Assembly: GCA_010909165.1 (NCBI GenBank)
Contig: MU008181.1
Coordinates: forward strand, 310,001 to 374,000
Reading direction: 5' to 3'
DNA: 64,000 nt
Origin: Anthoceros angustus
Taxonomy: Eukaryota > Streptophyta > Anthocerotopsida > Anthocerotales > Anthocerotaceae
Both the position numbers and the translations under genes were made by a program. The notes beneath the pieces were generated by a model, which ran no database searches, had not been told where the DNA came from, and saw nothing but the letters and a program-made list of their open reading frames with translations. Numbering within the stretch: position 1 is the first letter of the stretch; every line of letters begins with the position of its first letter. Of this stretch, positions 20,966 to 33,500 are shown one piece after another.

Positions 20966-22265
20966 GCTGTCAATTGTGACTATCCTGCCTTGGTCTCAAC
21001 CATTGCGGGGTCACCAGTAGTTAGTGTATGGGATGCTATCCAAGGGCTAATAGTTGTCCATTGCAGGGTCGCCTGTAGTTAGTATATGGGGTGCTATCCA
21101 CGGGCAGTCAGTTGTAACTATCCTGCCTTGGTCTCAACCATTGCGGGATCGCCAGTAGTTTGTGTATGGGGTGCTATCCAGGGGCTATCATTTGTCCATT
21201 GCGGGGTCACTAGTAGTTAGTCTATGGGGTGCTATCCAAGGGCTGTCAGTTGTAACCATCCTGCTTTGGTCTCAACCATTGCAGGTGTAATCCGACGTAT
21301 CAGTTGCAACTATCAATGCTCAGATGGGGTGTTATCCATTCCCATCTTAACAAGCCTGTGGAGCTGTCAGTTGTAACTATCCTGCCTTGGTCTCAAGATG
21401 GGGTGTTATCCATTCCCATCTTAACAAGCCTGTGGAGCTGTCAGTTGTAACTATCCTGCCTTGGTCTCAACCATTGCAGAGTCGCCAGTAGTTAGTGTAT
21501 GGGGTGCTATTCAGAGGCTATCAATTGTCCATTGCGGGGTCGCCAATAATTAGTGTATGGGGTTGCCAGTAATTAGTGTATGTAACTATCATGCCTTGAT
21601 CTCAACCATTGCGGGGTCGGTAGTAGTTAGAGTATGGGGTGCTATCCAGGGGTGTCTGTTATAACTATCCTACCTTGGTCTCAACCATTGCGGGGTCACC
21701 AAAAGTTAGTGTATGAGGTGTTATCCATCCCTCAGCTTTATAGGCCTACGGGGGCTGTCAATTGTAGTTAGTGTATGGAGTGCTATTTAGTTTATGGAGT
21801 CTATTTTGTTTATGGAGTGCTATTAGTGTATGGGATGCTAGTTCGTGTATGGGGTGCTATCCATCCCTCATCTTTATAGGCCTACGGGGCTGTTAGTTAT
21901 AACTATCTTGCCTTGGTCTCAATCATTGTGGGGTCGCCAAAAGTTAGTATATGGGGTGCTATCCATCCCTAAGCTTTATAGGCCTATGGGGCTATCAGTT
22001 GTAGTTAGTGTATGGGGTGCTAGTTAGTTTATGGGGTGCTATCCATCCCTAAGCTTTATAAGCCTATGGGGCTATCAGTTGTAGTTAGTATATGGGGTGC
22101 TAGTTAGTTTATGGGGTGCTATCCACCCTGTCCATTGTAGTAAGTGTATGGGGTGCTAGTTAGTATATGGGGTTTTATGGGCCTACTCAGCTTTATGGGC
22201 CTACTCAGCTGTAAGCTGTAACTATCCTACATAATCTACTTAGCTTGCAATGGATGGAGCTTGCT
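20966..22265. repeat. Complex tandem array, forward orientation
   Basis: Degenerate units combine 'tgccttggtctcaaccattg' with 'cggggtcgccagtagttagt', 'gtatggggtgctatccat', 'agctttataggcctatgggg' and 'ctgtcagttgtaactat'. Unit length varies from about 60 to 200 bp because sub-blocks are gained and lost. The reverse complement of the same blocks makes up 22745-23135, so the two arrays face each other. Confidence 0.85.
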
Positions 22266-22289
22266 TAGTATACTTGGCTGAACTTTCCT

Positions 22290-22668
22290 ATAATGGGACT
22301 TGGTACTTAACAACTTGTACCATGGAGTGCCTAAGCTACTATGACCAAGGGCATCCACTCCTCTAAGCACCCCATCTAAGTAACGATCGAAGGCTCAAGA
22401 TGCTTGGCAGCCACATTCTCATAAATGTTAGACATGGAACTTAGTTACTCCTTGTTTGCTCAAGATGCTTGGCAGCCACATTCTCATAAATGTTAGACAT
22501 GGAACTTAGTTGCTCCTTGTTTACTATGATCCTCAGAGTCTCCTTTTGATTTTCTTTCGTAGATGGGTTCACCCACCTCATCGTTCCTTAATAAAAATCC
22601 ATAATTTATGATATAGTATTATCTCTGTTCATTGAATACATACTCAAATAAATTACATGTTCCAGTGG
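22290..22668. repeat. Dispersed repeat copy 3, LTR-like segment between opposed arrays
   Basis: Contains the 'ttggtacttaacaacttgta' core (22301), the 'caccccatctaagtaacgat' tail, a 68-bp near-duplicate ('gctcaagatgcttggcagcc' at about 22391 and 22459), then AT-rich sequence with 'aataaaaatccataattt'. It ends at 'acatgttcca', directly before 'gtggcgaccccgcacatggg'. That last string resembles the primer-binding-site region after a plant Ty3-type LTR. If so, this is a solo or partial LTR. No gag-pol coding follows, so the LTR reading is inference. Confidence 0.5.
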
Positions 22669-23134
22669 CGACCCCGCACATGGGTGAGACAAAGGCAAGA
22701 TAACTCAGTAGGACACTAACTATTGGCACCCCGTAGGACACTAACTACTAGCGACCCCGCAATGGTTGAGATCAAGGATAGCCTCGTAGGCCTATAAAGC
22801 TAAGGGATAGGTAGCACCCCATACACTAACTATAACTGATGGGATAGATAGCATCCCATCCACTAACTAGCATCCCATACACTAACTAGCACCCCATATA
22901 CTAACTACAACTGACATCCCCGTAGGCCTATAAAGCTACGGGATGGATAGCACTCCATACACTAACTACAACTAATGGGATGAATAGCACCCTATCCACT
23001 AACTAGCACCCCATCCACTCACTTGCACCCCATACACTAACTAGCACCCCATACACTAACTACATTTGACAGCTCCGTAGGCCTATAAAGCTGAAAGATG
23101 GATAGCACCCCATACACGAACTATTGGCGCCCCT
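22669..23134. repeat. Complex tandem array, inverted orientation
   Basis: Reverse-complement versions of the blocks at 20966-22265: 'ggcgaccccgcaatggttga', 'cgtaggcctataaagct', 'atagcaccccatacactaac'. It sits across the LTR-like segment from the forward array, so a transcript or single strand through both could fold into a very long imperfect hairpin. Confidence 0.8.
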
Positions 23135-23357
23135 GCAATGGTTGAGACCGTGCTAGATCGACATTCTGGAAGTCCTCACTATCAAAGCAAGCTTGATGGT
23201 GGCGACCCTGCAATGGTTGAGACCGTGCTAGATCGACATTCTGGAAGTCCTCACTATCAAAACAAGCTTGATGGTGGCGACTCTGCAATGGTTGAGACCG
23301 TGCTAGATCGACATTCTGGAAGTCCTCGCTATCAAAGCAAGCTTGACTGGTGGAGTC
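23135..23357. repeat. 75-bp tandem repeat, three copies
   Basis: Units beginning 'gcaatggttgagaccgtgct' at 23135, 23210 and 23285 differ by only a few bases. 75 is a multiple of three, so open frames appear on both strands with a 25-residue periodicity; these are not genes. The first 15 bases are the 'gcaatggttgaga' block of the adjoining array, so the unit was recruited from it. Confidence 0.9.
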
Positions 23358-23399
23358 TATTAAACTTGATAACAAGAAACCATATGTACATCTACTATC

Positions 23400-23760
23400 C
23401 ATAAAATGTGTGAAGTCGTATGTCTTTATCTCGTATGCTAACACTAGTATGTGTGCTAACCGTAGTATGTCTCAAGCCGTATATCTTTATCTCATATGCT
23501 AACTGCAGTATGTGTATTAACCGTAGCATGTTTGAAGCCGTATGTTTCTATCTAGTACATATGTATCTAACAATATGCTAATGGTCATATGCTAACCGTT
23601 GTATGTTGAAGCCGAATGTCTCTATCTCACAATCTGCTGACAACCCTATGCTAATAGTTATATGTGTGAAGCCGTATGTCTCTATCTCGTATGTGTGCAT
23701 CTAACAGCATGCAAATGTATCTAACAGTATGCAAATGTATCTAACAGTATCACAATTAGT
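23400..23760. repeat. Degenerate short tandem repeats
   Basis: Variants of 'gtgaagccgtatgtctttat' and 'ctcgtatgctaac' recur irregularly, followed by repeats of 'atgcaaatgtatctaacagt'. Noncoding. Confidence 0.7.
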
Positions 23761-25600
23761 AAAATGCAATGTGTTAAACCTAAAGTGGTACCAGGTTGCA
23801 GAGCAAAATAAAATGGAAAAGGACTCATGAATCTAGAAATTTTGTGGTTCTTCTTGAGGTTCTAAGATGAACCATATTGATTTTTCATTTAATTATTATT
23901 TTTATTTACATATAACATACAAGGTCCACAATCAAACAAAAGGGATTAGGGATTCGGCCCAAAAAGACTTGGAGCTACTGTAGGACTGAAGGGGGAGATA
24001 TTTTAGAGCATGTCGTAGACAAGAGACAATTTCAGTTGTTGAGCGACTACCTTAACCACTGAAGGGGATCTGGTTTTCATGATCTTATATATATATATAC
24101 ATATATATTCATATTTTTATAGATTATAAAGTAGTATTCTATAGTTTTGTGAGGACTTCTTATTTTTTAATCAAGTATTGTACCATGAGATTTATTGTAA
24201 GATATGTGTTGATCTCCACTATTAGTCCACTTGGCATTCTTAGAATGTCCCAATCGGAATGATAACTTCTCAACTGATAAACACTCCCAACTGCACCTCT
24301 TGGTACTTCGACGCTAACTTAAACATACGCTCATAGGTAGTGTGGCATAAATTTAAAATCACTCAAACGCTTCCACTTCTCCTAGTGCCGTCCCAGTGCC
24401 CAAACTCTTGTTCGCACAACAAATACATAATATTTATTTTTAGAAAATCCATAGAAAATCTTATATTGCAGTTGCATTGCCGTCCTCGCTGATCTCTCAA
24501 CTTACTTTAACTTAACTTTTATTAATCTAATTTAACTTAATCTAATTTAAAGAAGGTCTCGGGCACATAGATCTCACAAGAGAAAATAAGCTCACCGCAA
24601 AACAACAAGGACCTATCGAGACTACCGTAGAATAGACTACGGTTCGGTGTAAATTAATTATAAAATCAATAAGCTGGATATTTTAGATATTATTGATTAT
24701 AATGCAAAAATAACAACTATTTTTGTTTTAGGTATACTTCCGCCACAATACAATGGCGTACGATTACCTAGCTAGATGCCGCAACGATAGCATGGCGGCC
24801 GCAATACCACGAGGGCTACGACATCGCTGATAAAAGAGGCGGTCCATGCGATCCGGGGAAAGCAGATTGGGCCATTGCGACTTAGACATGATGTGGTGAT
24901 GATGTGATGTGTAGCAGCGATGTAATAACAACGATCTCTTAAAATTAATTACCAAATGATGTAGGTACTTGATATCTAATTATATTTTAATATTATTTAT
25001 AATATTTATATGTTTAACCTAAAATAAAAAATCTAGAATATGCTCCCTGTCTGAAAATTTAAAATAAGAGGTTCAACACAAAGGTTCTGAAAATTTAAAA
25101 TAAGAGGTTCGACATAAAGGTACCTGACCGTAGTCTACTCTGCGGTAGTTTTCAGGCAAGGGTATTAAGTGCCCTAAATATCCCCATAAGAAGAGTGATT
25201 GGTGTGTTTAGTCACAAGAGGAACTTGTACTCACCCCAAACTGGCAAGGACATACCCAGACTAATTTTTAGGCAAGGGTATTAAGTTCTCTTAATTTTAG
25301 TGATTGGTGTGTTTCGTCCTTCTTATAAAGTTAGTTTGCTGGTTTGTTATATGTCCATCATTTCAACAAGAGTAAGTATGTTTTTTGGTTCTAAATTAAT
25401 TTTACAATAGACGTCCATGGTAGATTGGGTTTTCTCATCCATAGCTTTACTCAGACTATGACATAATCTCATCGCTATTTAATAAACCTGGGAAATATAT
25501 CATATCTATATAGTTGTTTTAGACAGGGACATTGCCATATTCCAACGAAAGTGGATGTTGAGACAACCACAGAAATATCGTTCGCTTCCCATTTCAGGTA
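23760..25600. other. AT-rich intergenic DNA, no gene seen
   Basis: Low-GC sequence with poly-A/T tracts and a TA repeat near 24090. A short duplicated segment ('gaaaatttaaaataagaggt' at about 25046 and 25088) is visible. No coding potential, tRNA or recognisable element found. Confidence 0.55.
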
Positions 25601-26112
25601 GCCATGGTCGCTAAGACTTGGCTTGAGAGCATACATAATTGAGCTAGCTAGGGTCGCTAACACCTACACTTGAAATTCTACTGCCCTTTTTTTTGGTGAA
25701 TGTAGCCAAGGTCGCTAACACCTGGTTTGAGCTAGCCAGGGTCTCTAACACCTACGCTTGAAATTCTACCGCTCTTTTTTTGGTGAATATAGCCAAGGTC
25801 GCTAACACCTAGTTTGAGCTAGCCAAGATCGCTAACACGTACACTTGAAATTCAACTGCCCTTTTTTTTGGGTAAATGTAGTCAAGGTCGCTAACACCTG
25901 GTTTGAGCTAACCAGGGTCACTAACACCTACACTTGAAAGAGCTAGCCAGGGTCGCTAACACGTACACTTGAAATTCTACTGCCGTCTTTCTGGTGAATA
26001 TAGCCAAGGTCTCTAGAACCTAGTTTGAGCTAGCCAGGGTTGCTAATACCTACACTTGAAATTCTGCTGCTCTTTTTTTTGGTGAATATAGCCAAGGTCA
26101 GTAACATCTGCA
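25600..26112. repeat. About 88-bp tandem repeat
   Basis: Units of the type 'gctagccagggtcgctaaca' + 'cctacacttgaaattctac' + a T-rich run + 'ggtgaatatagccaaggtc' recur about five times (anchors near 25672, 25760, 25849, 25968 and 26057). One spacing is longer because of an inserted sub-block. Noncoding. Confidence 0.85.
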
Positions 26113-26755
26113 CTCCAAATTCTTTTGCCATTTGTTATAGGACGTTATATCATTCTCACCATATTTCTGGACGTGCTCAATGTTTAAATCCGGATTAGAA
26201 CCGAAGACCTCCAGTGTTTGAGACTAATGTGATAACCAACCACAACAAAAGCAAATGACATAACAAATTTATTTATGTTTCGCTAATGGTGGAAGGATGA
26301 CCATGTGAGAGAGTTAGTACAAAATAATAGAGGTAAAAAATAGAATAAATTCTTCTTTTTTCCCCTATAAAAATAAACTACACATACATACATCTGAACT
26401 AGAAAAAAAATAATTTTCTGAGACAAGAGAAAAACAAAATTGTAACCAACTACACTATCCACACTCAGCCTATCTATGGCATACCAAAGAGGAGAGGGGG
26501 ACATTTTTTTCTTCCATAAAACTTTTGGTGTCCGGTTTGGCCAAAATGGGGTAGCCAAAGGGGACTCACCAAAGCGGCCACTTGGCAGTCACGGAAGATA
26601 GAAAGGGAACTTTCTTTTTCCCCGCACTCACTCTTGGTTTTTCTCGCAGCCGGATGAAGAATTTTTTTCCGCGCAGCGTTCTATAGGGTGCGGTGGGTGG
26701 CTTACCTATGCCACCTGCCCGTTTTTAGGGTTCATGTCCTAAGAGATTGGGCGAG
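26113..26755. other. AT-rich to GC-rich transition, no gene seen
   Basis: Composition changes sharply at the right end, from AT-rich DNA with homopolymers to the GC-rich block. No supported feature. Confidence 0.5.
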
Positions 26756-26759
26756 ATGG

Positions 26760-27340
26760 TTTAGGCGGCGGGCGGCGGCGGGCGGCGGCGGGCGGCGGCG
26801 GGCGGCAGGCACAGGGGCGGGCGGGAGGCGGGCGGGCGGGCGGCGAGTGCGAGGCGGCGGGGCGTGTCGAGCGGCGGCGAGCAAGCGCCTCAGCGGCGGC
26901 GGCGAGCGCCTCATTGTGGCGCGGCGCGCGGCGGCGGCGAGGCGGGCGAGCCCGGCCACCCGCAGGCGTTAGGCGGCAGGCGGCAGGCGGCCGGCGGGTG
27001 GGGTTGCCGCGGGCCGCAGCGGAGAAGGCGTGCGTTGAGGCAAAACGAGGCGGAGGAGGAGAGCTGCGGTGGCGGCGGCGGCGAGCGGCGGCGGCGGCGG
27101 GCGGGGAGGCGGGCGGGCGGGCGGGCGGCAGGCGGGCGAGGCGGGCGGCGGCGGCCTTCCTGCAGGTGACGGGCGGGCGGCGGCGGCGGGCGGGGCAAGG
27201 AGGCGGGCGGGGCAAGGCGGGGAGGCGGGAGGCGGAGGAGGCGGGCGGGCGAGGCGGGCGGCGGCGGGCGGCGGCGGGAGGCGGGGCGTGGCGAGGCGGC
27301 AGGCGGGGCGCGGCTGCGAGGAGGAGGCGGCCAGTGCAGT
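26760..27340. repeat. Extremely GC-rich GGC/GGGC simple-sequence tract
   Basis: Near-continuous (ggcggc)n and (ggcgggc)n with short interruptions. All six frames are open over long distances and give Ala/Arg/Gly/Pro-only translations, which are not credible proteins. It marks the left edge of a GC-rich block that runs to about 47.4 kb. The G runs could form G-quadruplexes. Confidence 0.9.
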
Positions 27341-28326
27341 CCTCCCCATCCTTGCACCAAGCAACTAACCTCGTCCTCATTCCTTCGCCCATGGTGATGC
27401 CGAATTGTTTGATGCTCATTTCTTTGCAAGCGGTGACACGCGAGATGGTACTGGTGCCGCAGTATTGTAGGCTTCCAGGTTGTGGGCGGGATGGCGACCC
27501 TCCTCCTCACATGCCCTGCAGCGGGCCTGTGACCCACATGTGTGGGGGCGGCGGAGGAGGGTTCCACGATCTCCTCGAGCTCACCCGATCCTAATATGTG
27601 GAGTGAGTTGTTTCTGGTCTTATGACCCCAAGAAGCCAATGCATCCTTTGTCCTCGAGGAGCTTGATGCGCTTTGACATGAGGACCTAGCGACCTCATCG
27701 CCACATAGAGAACTACCCTTGGACTTGAAGTTCTTTTGGTGAGGGGGCGTGGTCGCGGTATTTGGGTGGACTGGACTTCCCTCTGCGAGTGCCTTCCAGG
27801 CAGGCGCGCACTATTTCATGCATACCCATTTTGATGGGTGGCCATTGGGTCCTAACGATCCTGCGAGGCCTCGCGGTCCAAGCACCCGAGTCACTTTGGA
27901 GGACTTCAAGTGGATGGCCAAGTTTCACTCGACGGCTTGACTCCACGGTACCGCGGCCTCGGCCTTCTCGCCCCCTCCTGGATTTCATCTCAACGTCTTC
28001 TCTGAATTGGGCCTTGCGCCAACCATGTCTTGTGGGAGGAGATGAGCGACCTCTACATCATCGAGGGCGGTGATCATGGGGTTGGGGTGGTGGTCATGTG
28101 CTTTAGGCACCTGTGGGCGAGGGTTTTGATAGGACTTGATGTCAGAGGCCTTTACGGTTTAGATTTGTAGGTGTCTTCGACCCCGCTCCCACGCTTTGAC
28201 TTGACCAAATTTTGGCCTTCCTCTTCGTGTATTCTCACCACTCGGCGGATATCATGCCCACGTTTTCAACTTGGCCCTCGGTTCATGCTTGCCGCGCGCC
28301 GTGTTCGTGCACGCATTTTGGCCGCT
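27341..28326. other. GC-rich, no gene recognised
   Basis: Frames of up to about 100 codons occur on both strands without recognisable motifs. It leads directly into the first 6-kb direct repeat. Confidence 0.5.
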
Positions 28327-29161
28327 TTTCCATTCTCCCTTGGCCTTGTCAACCTCGCTTTTGCCCGCTTTTCCATGTCGTCACGCTTGCTTATTAATTG
28401 ACAACCCAGTGCCTTCTTTCGGTGTGATTTGGGTCCATGAACTCGCTCTTCACAGGTTCGTCGCTTTGATACTTGCCTCCACTTCAAGGAATGCGGTTTC
28501 ACACAAAGGTGATTCCGACAGCGTCTCCACAATTTTCATGCACCATTGTCGGAAGGTCGGGGGAACTTGCGAGAATGTCTCGCCCATGCCTTGCGGCCGG
28601 ACCATTCTTTGGGCGGAGGCTATTCCATGAGCCCTGCGTCATGTGTCCCTGCGGTGGCCCCTCCGGCCCTCACGTTTCTATCCTATCGGCCTGATCCCCG
28701 TCGCCTTCCCTATCCATGTCTCATTGTCTCCCGCTTGCACTACGGCCCGCCTAGTCGCGCCCCGGTGCCACGCGGCGCACCTCATATGAAAAGCGTTACG
28801 AAGAGGTTAAGGGCTCTCCATGTCCACAGTGTGCAGTCGCATTCCACTCCACACCATCTCCTGCGGAGGGATCCCCTCGCGCAATACAAGCACAGTACAT
28901 CACCGCTCTATCGAGCGATACATGTCCGGAGGTAATTTGTACACTTCAAGCACACCTCGTCGCCATGTCCCTCGCCACTTGCATGTCCTACACAAAACAT
29001 TTTGTCATCGTCACAGCTGTTCACATTCGACGGTCTTGGTGGCGTTCACTTACCCTCGGCAATGCTATCGGAGGCGGTGGCACCTCGGTGCAACATTGCG
29101 GCGTCGTCGGGGACATAGTAGTCGTTGTCGTCCTCCTCGTCTACCCCATATGCGGGCGGCC

Positions 29162-30524
29162 CTACCGGGCCCGGCCGCTCCTCCTCTGGAAGGCCTCCGC
29201 GGGGACGTGGCCTGCTATGTCATCGTCTCCCGACCTCATTTTCCTCACCACATGCAAGTTCCACACCCGAACGAAAGTCGCCAGCTCTGTCCTCATGGTG
29301 GGCATGAATGCTGCGTGCAAGGAATGTATGTGCCAAGGGTTCGTGGTATCCAACTCACGGCTGTCCTGCAGCTCCAACATGTACCTCTTGTACAGGAAGC
29401 CCCACTTCTCCTTCAGCGCCCTCCAGAAGTGCTCGATGCGCTGCCTCACACCCACGTACCCACCCACCAACCACGCCGTTATGTCTGGCACGGGCTCCGG
29501 CGTCCGGAAATTGCGCAGGCCGCATTCGGCAAGCAGAATGCGGCAAATCCCCTTCACATGACATCCAGTATCCACCTTACCTGATTGTGCACCGATGGCC
29601 CCCGAATGAAGTTCCTACCGTTCTCTCGCGGCCTACTGGTTCAGTCCTCCTCAACTAGGTTGTGCTCCGTGTCGGACGAATCCTGCGGGTGCCCAAACCT
29701 CGCACCGCCTCCACGCCTTGTAGCCTTGTTCCCCGCTTGTTGTCCTCGGCCCGCCCACGTTATGTAGTCGTTGCCCCATCTATGGCGTGCACCACGAAGT
29801 GGAACATGTACATCTTGTCGTGCAAGACACCCGCACCGTTAGCTTCATGCCTTGTCTTTGCGGCTATCACTCAGCGACCACCATGTGCTCCAAGTTCCGC
29901 ACTCACGATCCATGTGCCACATGTACGTTACATTACGTGTATTGCACCGCGAATCGCTGCGACCTCATTTCCATGGCCTCGGTGCATGGCTCGCAATCTT
30001 TGCCGTCACACCTCTCAGGCACGGCGGCCAGCCCGGCCGCGGTCTTGCTGCACAATCCTCACTCCCCAGTTCACACCCTGCCGCGTGATGGTCACATTTT
30101 GTAGGATGAGGTTGCAGACGTCTTCTATTGTTCTCAGCGGACCCGCGTAGCAGCCTCTCCATCCTGGGCACCGTGCCAGCCACCTCCTCAACGTCCGCGG
30201 TGCACATCCCAGCTCGCCTGCGAGCCCTTTCAATGTCCGTCCCGCCCTCCTCCGCCCCTCTGCGATGTTCCTCAAAGTCTCCACTTCGAAAGGGCAGCCT
30301 GCCGACCGTTCCCTTCCCTCTCCCCGCCGCTCGCCCTCTGTTTCAGTATCAGAGGGCTCTGTGATCGTCTCCACCTCCGACACTTCGCTTTCCTCCCCTT
30401 CCTCCATCGGATCCCCCCCTCCCGTCCTCTCCGCGCCCTCGGCCCCTCCATCTCCCCCCCACCCTTGCAGCACGCGCCATCTCCCCTCCGCCCCCACCCA
30501 CCCCATACGGTCGCCCGGCCTCAC
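29162..30524 (-). pseudogene. Integrase-core (DDE/RNase H fold) transposase, frameshifted, copy 1
   Basis: Read right to left: an acidic N-terminal part ('MEEGEESEVSEVETITE', near 30410), a helix-turn-helix ('LAGELGCAPRTLRRWLA', about 30220-30170), and 'LQNVTITRQGVNWGVRIVQ' (about 30110-30050). Next is a catalytic-core start around 'DKMYMFHFVVHAIDGATT' (about 29830-29770), then out-of-frame pieces 'EDNKRGT' and 'RNFIRGPSVHNQ' ending at 29581. A 140-bp GT-AG intron (29441-29580) separates HNQ from 'RIEHFWRALKEKWGFLYKRY'. The fused HNQRIE and the downstream 'HIHSLHAAFMPTMRTEL...FVRVWNLH' match the eukaryotic integrase core domain family with the 'HNxRIErlW' motif seen in fungal, algal and animal mobile elements. 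At least three frame changes make it non-functional as written. Confidence 0.8.
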
Positions 30525-33500
30525 CCGGACCCCTCCGCCCCTGCCATCCTCTCATTGCCCTGTGCCCCGGCCCCTCCGCCTCGCCTCGCACCCGCTGGGC
30601 CTCGGCCCGCCCCCTCCGTCCCTCCTCCGGTTCCCTTTGCGGCCCGCCCCTTCCTCCCACCCGCGCCCGCGCCCAGCCCACCCACCCGCCGTCACTCGCA
30701 CCCGGATGGCGCTCACGGCCCGCCCCTCCGCCCCTTCCTCCTTCCGCTCCAGCGCCCTCGCCGCGCCCCTCCGCCCGTCCCTCCTACCGCTCCGCGCCCT
30801 CGCCCTCTCCCCTCCCACTCCGCCCCTCCCTCCCTCCTCCGCGCCTCGGCCCGCCCCCCTCGGTCCCTCCATCCAACCCCAGCGTCCGACCCCCGTTCAC
30901 GCCATCCACCCCGCCTCGTCATCACCCTCATCTCCCCTCCTTCCCCACACCGTCGCCCGCCCCTCATCGCCGCCCCTCCGCGCCATCAATCCGCCATGCC
31001 ACAGGCGAACCCAACCCGCCCGTTCTCGGCGTCCCCATGATCACTGCGGTGTTTGCGTACTCGGGCCTATCCTCACCAGCCTGCCTCGCCGTTGCGTGGT
31101 CTCGGTGGGATTCACTACTTGAGCGGTCGGGTTTGACCGCCGCCTTTGTTCCATCGACAATGCGTGGTTTCCCTCATCTCCGGCCGTATGTCGAATAATT
31201 CCGCTTTCACGCCACCGGTTTCATGAAATGAACGCTCATGTGCCTTATTCACTTCGACGCTTTGGGTTGCTTGATGACCCCATGCCTAAGGACATTCATG
31301 CGCCTTGCTTCTTTCCACAAATCCACGATACAATGTTTGACAAATACCGACCCCACCATTATTCCTCGCCTTTCCACCCCACAACTCTCGGTGATAGGCC
31401 ACTGGTGTGTGCACGTTGAAGAGAAACACGAGACTCTTTGTAGCGGCCCCCACTCGGAATTTCGGGCTCCCATATCTGCGCGGTGCTCGAGGATGGCGTG
31501 AGCACGCAAAGCCTCCTCTTGACAAAGAAGCTCACCTTGTCCACACAAGACATACGCGATCCCGGTTGTCAAGGAGAACGGCAACCGACATTGCGGCGGC
31601 ACCCCTCGACTCCGCGCGGGCAATTGTCATTCGCCCGCCGATCGGCACATCGCCAACATGCCCATGTAGTCCTGCCGGTCCACACATCTAAGCGGGGAAA
31701 TGCTGGCGGTCCATACAGTGATGCACCAGTGTCACATCCCCACTCCACCAGCCACCCGCCCCTTTGCGGTCTCCGCGCATGCTCCTTTTCGAGGATGCAT
31801 GGCGATCCGATTCAGCGAGCATCGTGTCCACCACTCGCATGGTACACGTGGGTCAGCGATCGAACCCACCCGTACACGTCGACCATCGTCACCAAGCACG
31901 CGCGGCTTGCATCCGCCTCACCACCACCATTGCTTGCACTCTTACGAGCGGCCAACTCCATCGCCTTCCATCCCTTCTCCTTCCGTGTTGGACCCGCCCC
32001 AACCCACCAATCCGTGGCGGAGGCTCCTTGTTCTTCGCAGCCTCCGCAATTCAAATGTGTCCATGTGCTGAAATAGATACCCTCGGTGCATGTCTTGCAA
32101 CCCACAAATCCACAATGCATTGCCCACCTCTCATCCGGAGCATCCTCCACTGGCATGGTTCCATCCGCACGCACCAAAACCACCCACGAGTCCAAGCCCG
32201 CAGCTTGTCTCCTCCGATGCCTCGAAGACATGCGCCACCATGTCCCTCCATCCGCTATGCGACGTGCGAATGTCGTCAAGCGCGTTGCGAACACGGCATG
32301 GACGGCGGATGTCGGCGTCTCTACCTCGTCAACGCGCGCCCCTGCCGCCATCGTGTCCCTGTCCCTGTTCGTTCGCCGCGGATCGCGCTTTGCTGTGTGG
32401 CCCCCATCCCAAAACAACCGCGCATCGAGCCACCGCCGCCTTCTTCGTTCCATGCTCGAATGTTCCCCACCCTCCTTTCCTTAGCCTTTGCGCGACCCCA
32501 ACCCCAGCTGTTCACGCCCCGCTCTCACAGGTCTTGCACAGCCACTGCACCGGACCGCGATTGAAGTTCCCAATGTCCCTTCACCCACAGGGTTTCGTCG
32601 ACTTCCGTTGTCGCGCCCTCCGGCGTCGTCGGAAACGGTGGTCCTGCTCTGCCCGATGACCCGGCCATGGCTCCACGATTTCCACAACTCGGACTGTCGC
32701 AGGAGAATGGAGTGTCCCTCCAACGGCGGCGCGCATGGACTCTTCCTTCCGAAATTGAATAAGGCGGGCATCGCGATTTTCGGAGGCACCGCAGAGGCGA
32801 TGTCATTGCTCCTCCGCCACACTTTAAGATTCCACGCGCCGCGTTGTCCTTCTCGACCGCGGTGCATTAATTCGCCTCCTTTGTGTGCACAAGCTACCTC
32901 CTTGCCCCACATACTCACAGCGAACACCGCGACCAATGAACACGCAACTTGCGTCATCAATAATTACCAATGGGATGGCATTTGAAACATGTAGTCCACA
33001 ATCCCAACGAACATCACATCACACAACGACTTGGCCACCTCTCTACAACGGCTCGGCAATCTCGCTAGGCCATGCCATAAACCGTGTTGTGAGAAATGGC
33101 GGTCGGCACCTCGCGCACATAGTGTCCTCGTCATACAATGGAAGGAGCAATGTCCGCACGTCATGGGTGAGCCTGTCCTCCGTCATCAATGGTACTTCAA
33201 ACACCACAATTGGCCCCTCACCAAAGAACACGCGGTCCGTAATGAAGGTGTAGCTTCCTCTGTCGCAAAGACAACCTACGCCTGGCGAACATGGTCTTAT
33301 TTCGGTGCATGCCTCAAAGGTCGTCCGTTCGAGTTATCTGCATACATCCTTGAGCCGGAGAAAAAGCGACCACCTCCAAAGATAACGTGTTCACAATGGG
33401 CATCACCGGCGTCAAGCTGCACCACAAGTCCGAACCCGCCCCACAAGCCCCCAACATGCAAGCACTTTTAAACAAGACCTCCTCGGTTAGCCTCTCGACC

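Noticed and set aside
20510-23357. CRISPR-like array
   Set aside because: Units vary in length and lack constant repeats with unique spacers, and the genome is a plant's; these are minisatellites.
23121-23444. Repetitive 25-residue-period frames on both strands
   Set aside because: They come from a 75-bp tandem repeat with a length divisible by three; no independent evidence of coding.
26739-27639. Overlapping 200-240-codon frames on both strands
   Set aside because: The sequence is almost only GGC/GGGC; translations are Ala/Arg/Gly/Pro runs in every frame, a composition artefact.
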